Assembly (NCBI RefSeq): GCF_001039355.2
Contig: NW_019773761.1
Span: forward strand, 12,683-42,291
DNA from: Lingula anatina
Lineage: Eukaryota; Brachiopoda; Lingulata; Lingulida; Lingulidae
Direction: 5' to 3'
Length of the DNA stretch: 29,609 nt
Made by a program: the position numbers and the translations under genes. Position 1 is the first letter of the stretch, and each line of letters starts with the position of its first letter. This document shows positions 1 to 10,600 of the stretch, piece after piece. The notes beneath the pieces were generated by a model. The model was given only the letters and a program-made list of their open reading frames with translations, made no database searches and was not told the DNA's origin.

Positions 1-74
<74 letters not shown>
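1..74. repeat. (TA)n microsatellite
   Basis: An almost pure TA dinucleotide run starts at the window edge, so its full length is unknown. The sequence from 75 to about 1100 is AT-rich with no coding signal I can recognise. Confidence 0.95.
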
Positions 75-78
<4 letters not shown>

Positions 79-1106
79 AATTTTATAGTTGTGTTAGTTT
101 TATGTTAGATACTGTCCACATTAACATAACAAACTTGGGCTGACAATTAATAGACTAAGTGAAATACTTTGTAATCATGTTAAGCGCACTAGTCTTTTGT
201 TGATAAACTGAAGTTAATTTTCTGTCTTGCTTATTTCTGATGTGATACTATGTAATTATGATAATTAGAATATCAGGTAATATATAATATTGGGGCAGGT
301 GATGATGCTCAGTGTACCTGTTGATACCAGTTCTTCAGGAGTTTCAGGCCTAAAAATACTTACCAACTTAAAGTGTTAATTTTTGGTGATTTTTTTTTTA
401 CAGTTTTATGATATTCACTTGTAGTAATTACAATATATTTTAGTTAATTATAAGTGCAAGTATGCTGCATGTATATACACTTCCAGTTTTAATAAAAGTT
501 TATTTTCCATCTTAACTATAGTTCTGATGTGATGTCATATAAATATTATAATAAAAATTTCAGCTAGTGATGATATTGGAGCTGGTGATGATCGATGTTG
601 ATTGTCTTATCAAGATTGTTTTTGAAATAAGATATATATTACTTCTGATGTCTAATGTCTTTTAAGAAGTAATGGAAGGAAAACATTTGTATGTGATTTT
701 CATTTTTTGCACAAATTCTATAATTTCATAAAGATTCAATTTAAGCACAGTAATATATGTATATAATTTGACTGTGAATCAATTATTCTTGCATGCTGAA
801 AGAGCCAATAATAATATATTATATCTTTAGTTAACATTATTTGACAGTTTTGTGATATTCTTGACCATTCTTATACTTATATCTCATTTAAAAAAATCAA
901 ACTTCATGTTGCACTCTTTTTAATTGGAACATGTACCAGTTGCTGTATATTTGAGTTAACTAGCATATACTGGGTAAAGATATGGTATCAAGAATGTATT
1001 ACAATAACAAAGGTAATATTATTCTTGATGGTATACTTGCACAAGTACTTGTGTTGGAATACAGTGGGTATACTTCAGTTTTGAATCAATACTAAACTTT
1101 AAAATA

Positions 1107-1376
1107 AACAAGGCAGCAAAGCTGCCAAATGTACAGACAAAAAGCAGGAAATAACTATGCACAAAATAAGCTACTGTCAATTCTGATGCAAAAGTACACT
1201 ATGTTAAACTGCAAATTCAACATCAAATTTTAATTATGCTCAACAGGTAATACCAATGTAAGTAAAATGTGTAACAAGCATAAGGCTTCAGGCCCATGGG
1301 AGTTCAAGTTCACTCTTTGAAAATGTATAACTTCCAGAAAAAGAAGCCAATTAGACTGCTTTTCCAACTCGGGCTA
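1107..1376 (+). repeat. Dispersed repeat, type A, copy 1
   Basis: This stretch is nearly identical to 29056-29335 at the other end of the window, in the same orientation. Both begin with GGCAGCAAAGCTG(C/T)C, a short hairpin-like sequence, and share a block with CTTCAGGCCCATGG. It has no long coding frame and looks like a non-coding interspersed repeat. Type A is also a diverged relative of type B (1763-2060). Confidence 0.85.
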
Positions 1377-1715
1377 CATGCCGATTTTCGAACTTGACTT
1401 GCATTTTAGTAAGATCAATTACTCCTGTGAGTTTCATGACAACAGGCCTATCGGTTTTCCTTGAAATGTGTTTACAGTGTTGCATATATGCTGAAAAGTG
1501 AAAAAAAAAAGCATAACTTCTACAATAATGGCCCGATCATGCTGATTTTCGAACTTGACCTGCATTTTATGAATATTCATCAGCTCTGTAAATATAAAGC
1601 CAAAAAGTAAAACTGCCTTCCACTTATCGTGTTTACAAGGAAAGTGCATGGTGCTAGCGCCGGCGATGACGGCGACGACAGACGCAGGTGATGGCAATAT
1701 GTACAGACACATCTA
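1377..1715 (+). repeat. Tandem ~160-bp repeat array 1 with GC-rich microsatellite
   Basis: About two copies of a unit containing CCGATTTTCGAACTTGAC (near 1381 and, as a variant, near 1533) lie about 150 bp apart. After the second comes a variant 3' part with TATGAATATTCATCAG, then a GC-rich GGCGATGACGGCGACGAC tract near 1660-1680 and GTACAGACACATCT. The order matches array 2 at 2540-3106, but the downstream half of the hairpin is not preserved. Small open frames here are repeat artefacts. Confidence 0.75.
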
Positions 1716-1762
1716 TATATATTTACTGTACTGTTTGAGAACAGTAATTGACATGGCTTTTC

Positions 1763-2060
1763 TTAAATGGTCATCATGGGAGCAGTGCCCAAAATAGGTT
1801 TTTTTCAAATTTTGATGCAATATTACATAATGTTTAACAGCATGATGAACATCAATTTTTAATAATAAAATATTAGTATCATAGATATTTAGAAAATGTG
1901 ACTAGCAAAGGTCTTCAGGCCCATGGAATTTAAAAGTCACAACTTGAAAATGCCAAAATGTAAACAAGACAGCACTGTTCTGAAATGTTTTTTCCCCATT
2001 TTTAACAATTTTTAACATAAAACAAAATTAACAGTTTACTGCCATTTTTATATGATCAAC
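1763..2060 (+). repeat. Dispersed repeat, type B, copy 1
   Basis: It begins TCTTAAATGGTCATCATGGG and runs through CTTCAGGCCCATGG to a poly-T/AACAAAATTAACAG tail. It is repeated at 2163-2466, about 400 bp further on, and at 29383-29600. No coding potential was seen. Confidence 0.85.
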
Positions 2061-2162
2061 TAAGAAAATTGATGAGATGGGGAAAACATCAATAAAACAG
2101 TGTTAAATGTCCAATTTCTTCCATTCTTCCATTCTGAGATTCTGAAGTGACCTGGTTTTTAT

Positions 2163-2466
2163 TCTTAAATGGTCATCATGGGAGCAGTGCCCAAAATAGG
2201 TTTTTTTCAAATTTTGATGCAATATTACATAATGGTTAACAGCGTAATGACCATCAATTTTAATAATAAAATATTAGTATCATGGATATTCAGAAAATGT
2301 GACTAGCAAAGGTCTTCAGGCCCATGGAACTTCAAAGTCACAACTTGAAAATGCCAAAATGTAAACAAGACAGCACTGTTCTGAAATGTTTTTTTTTTTT
2401 TTTTTTTTTTCTATTTTTAACAAATTTTTTAACATAAAACAAAATTAACAGGTTACTGCCATTTTC
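2163..2466 (+). repeat. Dispersed repeat, type B, copy 2, cut at an N
   Basis: This is a close copy of 1763-2060 with a longer poly-T tract near 2390-2410. Homology to copy 1 stops at the ambiguous base 2467, just after ACTGCCATTTTC. Copy 1 continues differently from that point, so the edge may be artificial. Confidence 0.85.
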
Positions 2467-2467
2467 N
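2467..2467. other. Ambiguous base (N), probable assembly join
   Basis: A single N lies exactly where repeat copy B2 stops matching copy B1. That suggests a contig or gap-closure junction rather than a simple base-call ambiguity. Confidence 0.6.
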
Positions 2468-2539
2468 GTCAAACAAACACTTTTACGCATCTTATTAGTT
2501 CAATAATGAGACTGTTAACATGCCTAAGAATTGAATCTC

Positions 2540-3106
2540 AGGAAATGTGAAAAAAACAGCATAACTTCTAAAATAATGGCCCGATTATGCTGATTTTCGA
2601 ACTCAACCTGCGTTTTAGTAAGATTGACCACTTTTGTGAGTTTAATGACAATTGGCCTATCTGTTTTTCTTATATTGTGTTTACAGTGTTGCATATATGC
2701 TGAAAAATGAAAAAATCAGCATAACTACTAAAATAGTGGCCCGATCATGCCGATTTTCGAACTTGTCCTGCGTTTTAGTAAGATTGATTACTCCTGTGAG
2801 TTTCATGACAACAGGCTTAATGGTTTTCCTTTAAATGTGTTTACAGGGTTGTATATATGCTGAAAAGTGAAAAAACAGCATAACTTCTACTATAATGGCC
2901 CGATCATGCTGATTTTCGAACTTGACCTGCGTTTTATGAATATTCATCAGTTCTGTAAATATAAAAGCAAAAAATAAAACTGTGTTCCACTTATTGTGTT
3001 TACAAGGAAAGTGCACGGCATCGGCATCGGCATCGGCATCGGCGACGACGGCGACGACAGACGCAGGTGATGGCAATATGTACAGACACATCTGTGTCTG
3101 TACATA
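2540..3106 (+). repeat. Tandem ~160-bp repeat array 2, hexamer microsatellite and terminal hairpin
   Basis: Three copies of a unit carrying GCCCGAT(C/T)ATGC(T/C)GATTTTCGA start near 2579, 2739 and 2898, a period of about 160 bp. The last runs into the variant TATGAATATTCATCAG part, a CGGCAT hexamer repeat (3016-3041), a GAC-rich tract (3042-3059) and a perfect 14-bp inverted repeat (3077-3090 with 3093-3106, 2-nt loop). Core tandem repeats, then microsatellite, then subterminal hairpin is a layout known for non-autonomous Helentron/pearl-type elements of bivalves; that assignment is inference. Confidence 0.8.
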
Positions 3107-3471
3107 AAAATGTTTCACTTGTCACATTGAAATATAAGGTTGGATAAAATTTCTGTTTTGAAATATTCTCATTATTGGAAATGCAAAATAATCCCATCTT
3201 AAAACTGGACATTGCATTTATTATCTCGAGTCCATTTACAGAATAAAATATTCACAATGGTTCAGATATTGATCCCATATAAATCACTAAAGAGAATTTA
3301 ACAAACAGATTTTCTCTTAAATGGTTTTGTGGAAGGAATTTGCAAATTTTACCACCATGAACATGTTTTACTTTTTCAAAAATGTAAACTTACCAATCAA
3401 AATCTTGCTTTCTAAAAACTTTAGAGAATAACCTTTTTAATACCAAATTATTCAAAGATGCATACCAGCCT

Positions 3472-3669
3472 CTACAAATACAGTAATATTGCTGCTGTAT
3501 GAATTACAATCATTAGTGGGAGTATAACTCCTGCAGCCAATCCTATGTCTATATTTACAATCTGATAGTGCTTCCACCAAACAATCACTACAGTATTATA
3601 ATCTTGCAATGAATTTCCAGCACAACATTGCCGAAGGGGAATTGATTTTTTTCCTTCACAACTTTGCAC
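3472..3669 (-). other. Small unassigned open frame with one hydrophobic segment
   Basis: A 65-codon frame just past the probable RMC1 poly(A) site ends in a roughly 20-residue hydrophobic stretch (GLAAGVILPLMIVIHTAAIL) and has a CC pair near its middle. The fourth membrane helix of a tetraspanin came to mind, but the usual CCG and PxSCC signatures are absent. No splice partner was found. It is probably a chance frame; no function is proposed. Confidence 0.15.
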
Positions 3670-3703
3670 TGGTAGTGGCTATTATTAAATTTTCATATCA
3701 GTA

Positions 3704-4136
3704 TTTATTTTTGTGGTCAGGCTGTCTGCCACTTGAATAATTGAGACTTCATATTCATTGAATAAGTCTGTCTCACTGGAAGCTTTGATAGAATCTTCCA
3801 TGAACAAAAACTATCAATACCAAAGGAAGTAGTAACAATTCCATTGCATATTCACAGAATCTTGGTCACTGTCAGTTTCTTATTGCCAAAATGTGTATTG
3901 TTTCCTTCAAATTTGTAATTTCAAAGCTCCTGCCACAAAAAGTCTTTACTTCCTCTTAATGTCTTTAATTTTGAGCAAAATTATTCTAAAATTCATAATC
4001 AGAAACATGACTTCTCTGTTTAGCTTCCCTACATTACAGTTGTCACTTCTGCCACAAATAAATAGGTAACAGTTGCTCTTTAAAATAAATCCAGTCGTTT
4101 TTCCAGCTCCTGCAGGTGCTTTAATTCCTGCACTAG
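3704..4136 (-). terminator. RMC1: RMC1 3' UTR and likely poly(A) signal
   Basis: After the RMC1 stop codon the minus strand reads AT-rich non-coding sequence. The first clear AATAAA on that strand is at 3709-3704, giving a 3' UTR of roughly 430-450 nt. This is positional; no transcript data are available. Confidence 0.5.
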
Positions 4137-7100
4137 TCAGGAGGGCACAGAAGGCATTAAGGCATCTGCTCCAAAAAGTCCTTCAAAATATTTGACATAG
4201 GGCTCACAGTGCTCACCTGGAGTTGGAAAATGTGAGGGAACTGTTATAATTCTGTTCAGTAAAATGGCTTTACATACTTAAATGTATGCATGTAATATTG
4301 GTAATGTAGAAGATTTGATGAATTTATATTGAGAGGCAATGCTAATGATGATTTGTTTACCTGGTATAAAGGGCAACTGGACACATTTCAACATTTTTGA
4401 GTCTATACTATTTAATTCCGGGGAAGATGGTGGTGTTAGTGTGGTTGGATTGAGGAAAGGGTGACTGTGGAAAGAAAACTGACCTGGAGCAAACTTGGAG
4501 ACCTGTCTCATTCTGATGTTCCTCTGTTCAAAGAACTTGTATACTGTGTAGAACAGCATGCTGTCCCCTGTTTGCTTGGCTGCCTCTAGGAACTTCCTTG
4601 CTGACACTGTGTCCACCACACCCACACTGCGGATAAACCTGGAGGCAAGATGTTGGTTGTGCATGGCAGTTTTCACTTGATTTCCTATGTCACATTTACT
4701 TAGCTTTCAGCTAAAACAATTCTAATACAGACCAGTATTATGTTTGTCCACGTTTTAAAATCATATAGCGATTTAACGACGATTGTTTACTATCCAATCA
4801 AAGTGACAGCCGAGCACGTGTTTGTCCATAAATAAGAACAAGGAAATGTAAAATGCAGAGACAGAAATATGTTGAATATACATTTCTCAGCATTATAACT
4901 ATTTATATTTTACTGTAACCAGTAAGAACTTTATTTTTCAATCTCAGCTACTTTTCATTATGTTAACTTAGACAAGGCAAAATGTATATTTTGCAATAAA
5001 CAGCAATCAAACAATAATAATAACAATAATAATAATAATGCCCTACCTTAAGGCAGACAACAACTGGTGTTTTGACAGCAATACTTCAATGATCTCTTCA
5101 TTGGCTGTGTTTAATCTCTTTTTAAAAAAGTGAAAGACATTTATTCAAAATTTTAAATGCCCTGTCTTACTGCTTTTTCAATTTAGCATAGTTAAAATTT
5201 GATATGAAATGTTTATCATGTTTGACTGGACTACAATCATCTATGAAAAAATCTAAAAGTCAATAAACACAGCTTTTTTCTGGTAATGTATTTGGTGGAA
5301 CTATAGCAGTAAAAATAAAATAAAAAATCACTGAGGTTAAATCAAAGCATCTGGACCTCTAAACATAGTGGCCTTACCTTGAGCATATCCAGAGCCAGCT
5401 GGTGTGCAGGAGCATACACACTTTCCAATGACAACAACAGGCAAGCCTGCAACAAATGGCAGTAAAAAAATGATAAATGTTTCTATGGCTTTTTTCAATG
5501 TTATTGCTTAAGCAATTGGAATTATATTAAAAAAAAATCAAAAGATGAATCATAAAACATCTCAATTGCTATTCAAGCATTTCTGATAATATGTTTGACT
5601 TAATTTTCAAGTAAAAACTTGTTTATGTTTCTATACTTTTGTTGTATTATTTGCCCATAGCTTGGTGTGGCATGTCTTGGTCACGTGGGTTTGAAGAGCG
5701 CGAAGTTTCAGGGTGATGCGCCACGTCAGGTGGAAGATAAGGTGCAATGATTCTACCACAATATTCTCACATGAAGCTGTTGGTTTTATTCATGGGTTTA
5801 TCATATTAAACTGTATAACAACACTTAAAACATGTTTCTATTTTTTAATCTTAAGAACACAAGAATAAATCAGTTGAAGTCCACTGTAAGAAAAATAAAC
5901 AACCTATCACAAGAAAAGTAAGAAATGATCAGCATTTTACACCAACAGTCACCATTTTCTATTGAGTTACAATCAATTAAAGATTTATTTTGTGGGATAG
6001 GGCCCAGGCTCTGACAGTTATTTCTTACCAGAGGCTTAGAGTCACTGAGCACATGGTACTGCAGGAACTGGTGCAGTTGATAAAAGCAGTGGTGATGTAC
6101 CAGTGTGTTGATCACCAGTTCATACAGGTAATGCTGGACTGGGATAAACACTTGGTTGAGGGAGCGGATGTATTCGACCAGGGTTGCCACTATGAATTTG
6201 AAGTGAATGTTCTGAAACAGGACAATGTAAATAATGTAAATAAATAATAAAAAAACAAACTTCTCTGTTTAACACTGTGTGCATTGGTGTGAAAACATTA
6301 TGACTGCATGTTACTATATACCTCAGTGTTTTCTTTAGTGAAGTAACGAGGTTATTTTAAGATAGCAGCCTTAAAAGTAAATCATTTTTTTCTAATTAAA
6401 AATATCAATTTAAGTCAAACAAGAAAGATATATGAAACCTGTGGTATTACACATAAGATGTCAAGATGTCAGCTGAGACTGGACTGTTTTAAAAGGAGTC
6501 ATACCTTGCTATCTCCAAACACAGACAAAACGTGTGTATACATATCAGACTGGTCTATAATTGCCTTCCTGCCTCGTAGATTGTCCATGGCTTGTGTGCT
6601 CTCTGATGCCTGAAATATATAATAATCTCACAACATAAAATGCGCCTGCAGATTACAACCTCCAAACAAATACAGTTTACATAATTGAAATACAACAATT
6701 TTGTTTGCTTTCTTAATTTTACAATTACGATAAGAACAGTGTTTACCTTTAACGTAAAATGCAGTGACGTAATTTATTTGAACATCGCTGTCTACAACTT
6801 TATGTGCACTATGTACAAATTGATCTTTTTCAAATATTTGAGGTTCATAAAATGCATTTAAAAACAGGAGAAAGGCATATATGCATGCATACCTAGGCAG
6901 TTTATATGGTTAGACTGTAAAAAAGGGTAAGTAAAGGGATTGGACTGCTGGGCAATCAATTTCAATTTTAAGACTGAGTATAGGAATAAGGACTGGAGAG
7001 ATGTCTTATCAATTATATCAGTAATCAAATGGCATTGTCGCTGAAATAAATATGTAGTTCTTTTATAAAAAACTCTTCAAATAAAATGAAATATATATTG

Positions 7101-7623
7101 TTCAGAAAAAAAAGCAAGTATCTGGGTATTGGAAGATATTGAGGAGAATCAAATTCAAAAGCACTACCCCAGTATAAGGTACAAGGTGATCAAGTATTGA
7201 TCCTAGGGATGGTACTACCACCTGAAAACATGAAAACAAAAGTGTTACAAGAAAATAAGCCACACTGATAAAACAACATTCATTCAAAGATTCAGAATGG
7301 GATACAAAGTTCCCAATCAGGAATTGGTCAGAAATGTCACTTACATGTTATGAGTAGGCTGCTCATAAAATAAAAAATAAACTTAAAAAATAACAGAAGA
7401 ACATAGCATTGAAACTTCTTCAAAATTGAAATAAAAATAAACTGCACACCTGAGCCTGGATCTCTTTATCCAGATATTCTCTGTACCCTGCATTGAGGAG
7501 GTCAAAGACCTGAGCTATAACAGGTAAGGAGGCCTGGGAGTCTGGTAACATCATCTGTTTACACACTTTCAGTATCACCATCTTACTGTCCTTCCTTCTG
7601 AGCAGGAAGTCGATCAGCTTCAC
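4137..7623 (-). CDS. RMC1: RMC1 exons 13-20: C-terminal Mic1 helical domain
   Basis: These exons encode the Mic1 family domain, the best conserved part. Exon 13 (7623-7450) carries KLIDFLLRRKDSKMVILK. Exon 16 (6211-6029) carries LVEYIRSLNQ and QFLQYHVLSDSKPL. Exon 17 gives ACLLLSLESVYAPAHQLALD, exon 18 ANEEIIEVLLSKHQ, and exon 19 SARKFLEAAKQTGDSMLFYT and FFEQRN. The last exon (4216-4137) ends GEHCEPYVKYFEGLFGADAL followed by six residues and TGA, matching the conserved GEHCEEHVAFFKQ-type terminus. The open frame running past the exon 19 donor at 4484 is intron read-through, not an alternative end. Confidence 0.93.
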
Positions 7624-10600
7624 CTAAAATAAGAATCGTGACAATCAATTTTAAATTTAAACAATTTTGAACACAATAGGTCAAACAATGTGTCTGAACG
7701 AAAAAAAATAATAAATAAATAAAAATTTAAACTCATTCCAGAATTCCATTTTTCTTAAATATTTTGGTAAATTGCAAAAACTTGCCTTCTGTCACAAAAC
7801 TAATTTTATTTTGAGTTTTCAAATCAGTATTTTCTAGCATTATTGACAAATCAATGTCTTGGGGAGATACCAATATTCAGTTAGGCAATTCACTATCAGA
7901 ACTATGAAAAAAGTCACCATCAGTGTTACAAGATCCATGGTGACATTACCTTATCATCAATCAAACTGACAATGGGTTCTAGAGACAGCTTCAGGTACCA
8001 CATGTATCCAAGCTTGGCATCAATTAGTATATTGGGCTGGAATACTATCCAATTTGGAGAATCTGCCATGGTGGTTAAGAAGGGTTTTAAAAACCAACAT
8101 TTGGTTAAAAATCACACACACAAAGTGAAAACATAATATCAATCTTCCATGTATTCATCATGAAAGAATTTGATCACAAGACCTATCGACAAAGAATTTA
8201 GTTTGCATGCAACTTTTAATGTTTTGTGGAAAGGATACAAAGTTCCAGCTCATGTTTCTGTCCATCTGCTCCAGGTTGACCTGGTATGGCTGAGGATGAG
8301 AAAGTTCCAATGAACAACAATATTTCCAAAAGACACAATAAAAAGTATAAGTATTCATAAACTAACATCAACCTTTCTTTAAGTTGTGTTAATACAGTGC
8401 TTATTCAAAAACATCTTTTGATATGTGAAAGACATATCTTTTGGTACAAAAATATCAACTTATTCTCACGTTATCACTGAAATGGAGCACAAATACATTC
8501 ATACCCTTACAAAAAATTACATTCCATATTTCCATATTATCATAAACTCAATAACAATTGATAATACTGCTAAGTTAGGGCCAAATGTTTGACTATTATA
8601 TCTTTATTTGTCCTTAGTGTGAAGAATCAACCCAGAACCAATGTACTTACATGGAGCTCTGATCATAAATGGTCTAATAGGACTAGCTGGGACCAGTGGA
8701 TCATAAAATGTAACATAACCATCTGATTCCCCTCCTGACTTTATGTCAAACAACATGGATGTCTGCAATCACAGGATTCAGAGAGTGAAATTTTGACCCT
8801 GTTCAATTCTGTTCTTATTCATTATTGTTTGATTTTCAAAATTTGATGCTCCAGCAAAAGTTTTTTAAGGGTAGGAAGTCAACTTTTTGGAGCATGAAAA
8901 AAATCATGATTTACTTTCATCAATTTATTACTGAACAGATTTAAATAATAATATCCAAATCTATGTTTTAAAAAATCCTGTTAAATACTAACACTATTTG
9001 ACTATTGACAAAAATCAAATAAGAGAACAAAGACTCTTGCCTACTTTACCTTAGATGCTTGATGATGCACAATGATGATATTGTCCACAAGGTTGACAGC
9101 AAACCTCCCACTCATGTTAAGCCTAAGCACACAGGACCTCCTTGCTGGATTCTCCCTAAAATAATAAATCTTGAGTTTAAACCTGCATATCATAAACAAT
9201 TAAAAATATCAAACAATAACAGTAAGATATCAATACCATCCTTTTATCAGTTTTCTTCATTATCTCAAATTACAATTTAAACTTCTAAAAAGCACCTAAC
9301 TATGGTAATGGCTGGTCCAGTTTTTATACTAACATGTTCAATTGACTGCTGCGCTTAATGCAGGTAGCACTTACCTTTGAAGGTGATACAACACTATTTC
9401 TGCAGTCAGTTTACCAGCTACTGTGTGATGTCTTAGGACACATATGTACAGTACACCATAGCTGCCACAAAGAAAACATAAAAGAACTTACATTTTCACT
9501 AGTATATAATATGCGAAATGGATCATAAATTGCCATAAGTCTAAATTTGAAAAAGCTGCTCACCACATGGTATCTATAATGATTTTGCTGATGTGAACTC
9601 AAATGAAACTCTTTCCATCCTCAGAATCAAAAATGTCTGAATCATGTTATCAGACTGATTTTACAATGCCTAGCAAACAATATACAACATGCTCAATGTG
9701 ATTATTAGAAACCTGCAATATAACATGCTCGAACTAAATGTCAGTGACCATGTGCCCCAACTGTATGTACCATTAGTCCTGTTCTCTTCAAAAGTTTCGC
9801 ATAAAAATTATCAGTCTTAAGAGACACAGATTTGTGTAGAACCATTTCCAACTTGAGTGAAAAAAAATCTAAGGCCACATTTACAACACAGTTGATCTGC
9901 AGACTAACAGAAAGCTTGAAAGCTTGCTGCATAATCCCCATGGGGAATCTATTCAGTGTCTATCAGGGGATTATGCCACATGCTTTGAAGTGGGTGTGTC
10001 ATAACATTTGATCCACAGATTTGTTAGTCTGCAGATCAACTTTTTTGTGAATTCTGCAGATAAAGTAAATGATTTGAAGCTTACATCTGTGCCATTGTGA
10101 CATCTCTCTCGTGTAGCACTAACTTTGGAGGCTTGGGGATCACAGGCAGGTCCACTTCAAACTTAGGAAGTTTGTACAGTTGACCAGACTAAAACAATTG
10201 AATACGAATTTAATCACTACTAACAGTGTGCTTGTGCTATGGTAACTAGGTATCTTGAAGAAATGTGAATATTAAAGAACATATAATGGGTCATTTAAGG
10301 GTCACTTCCCTTGGAGTTGGATACTGAACAAGTTTATACCTGTAATTTCTGATTATCAAATTGTAGTGTTTGTCTTCAATAGGCAAAGGAATTAATTTTG
10401 ATATTAAAATATGATAAATGAGATCTAGATACTTAAAGAAAAAAATTTCCATTCTTTTACCACTATAACAAAGTGAAGTCTTTACTTAATTTTTCTTAAC
10501 TCAGTTGTTTTGTGAATTTGGAGATTTTCAAAACACAAAACATGTATAATCTATTCTCAAAACAACTAATACTCTTTTACCTTGAAGTGGAAAGGATTGA

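Noticed and set aside
3000-3212. Arginine/alanine-rich open frames over the CGGCAT/GACGGC tract.
   Set aside because: They are produced by the hexamer microsatellite and repeat array, not by a gene.
3940-4165. A minus-strand frame reading AGIKAPAGAGKTTGF, which fits a Walker A P-loop pattern, just after the RMC1 stop.
   Set aside because: It overlaps the certain last RMC1 codons out of frame, stops within about 70 codons, and shows no Walker B or other helicase or NTPase motif. It is most likely a chance reading of the 3' UTR.
5679-5690. A CACGTG E-box (CLEAR-like) in an RMC1 intron, tempting because RMC1 is lysosomal.
   Set aside because: A six-base match in an intron far from the start codon is expected by chance and lies in a possible SINE fragment.
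8158-8358. A 66-codon frame overlapping RMC1 exon 11 (LEQMDRNMSWNFVSF).
   Set aside because: The correct exon frame reads SIPGQPGADGQKHELELC and joins NWIVFQP; the other frame is a shadow.
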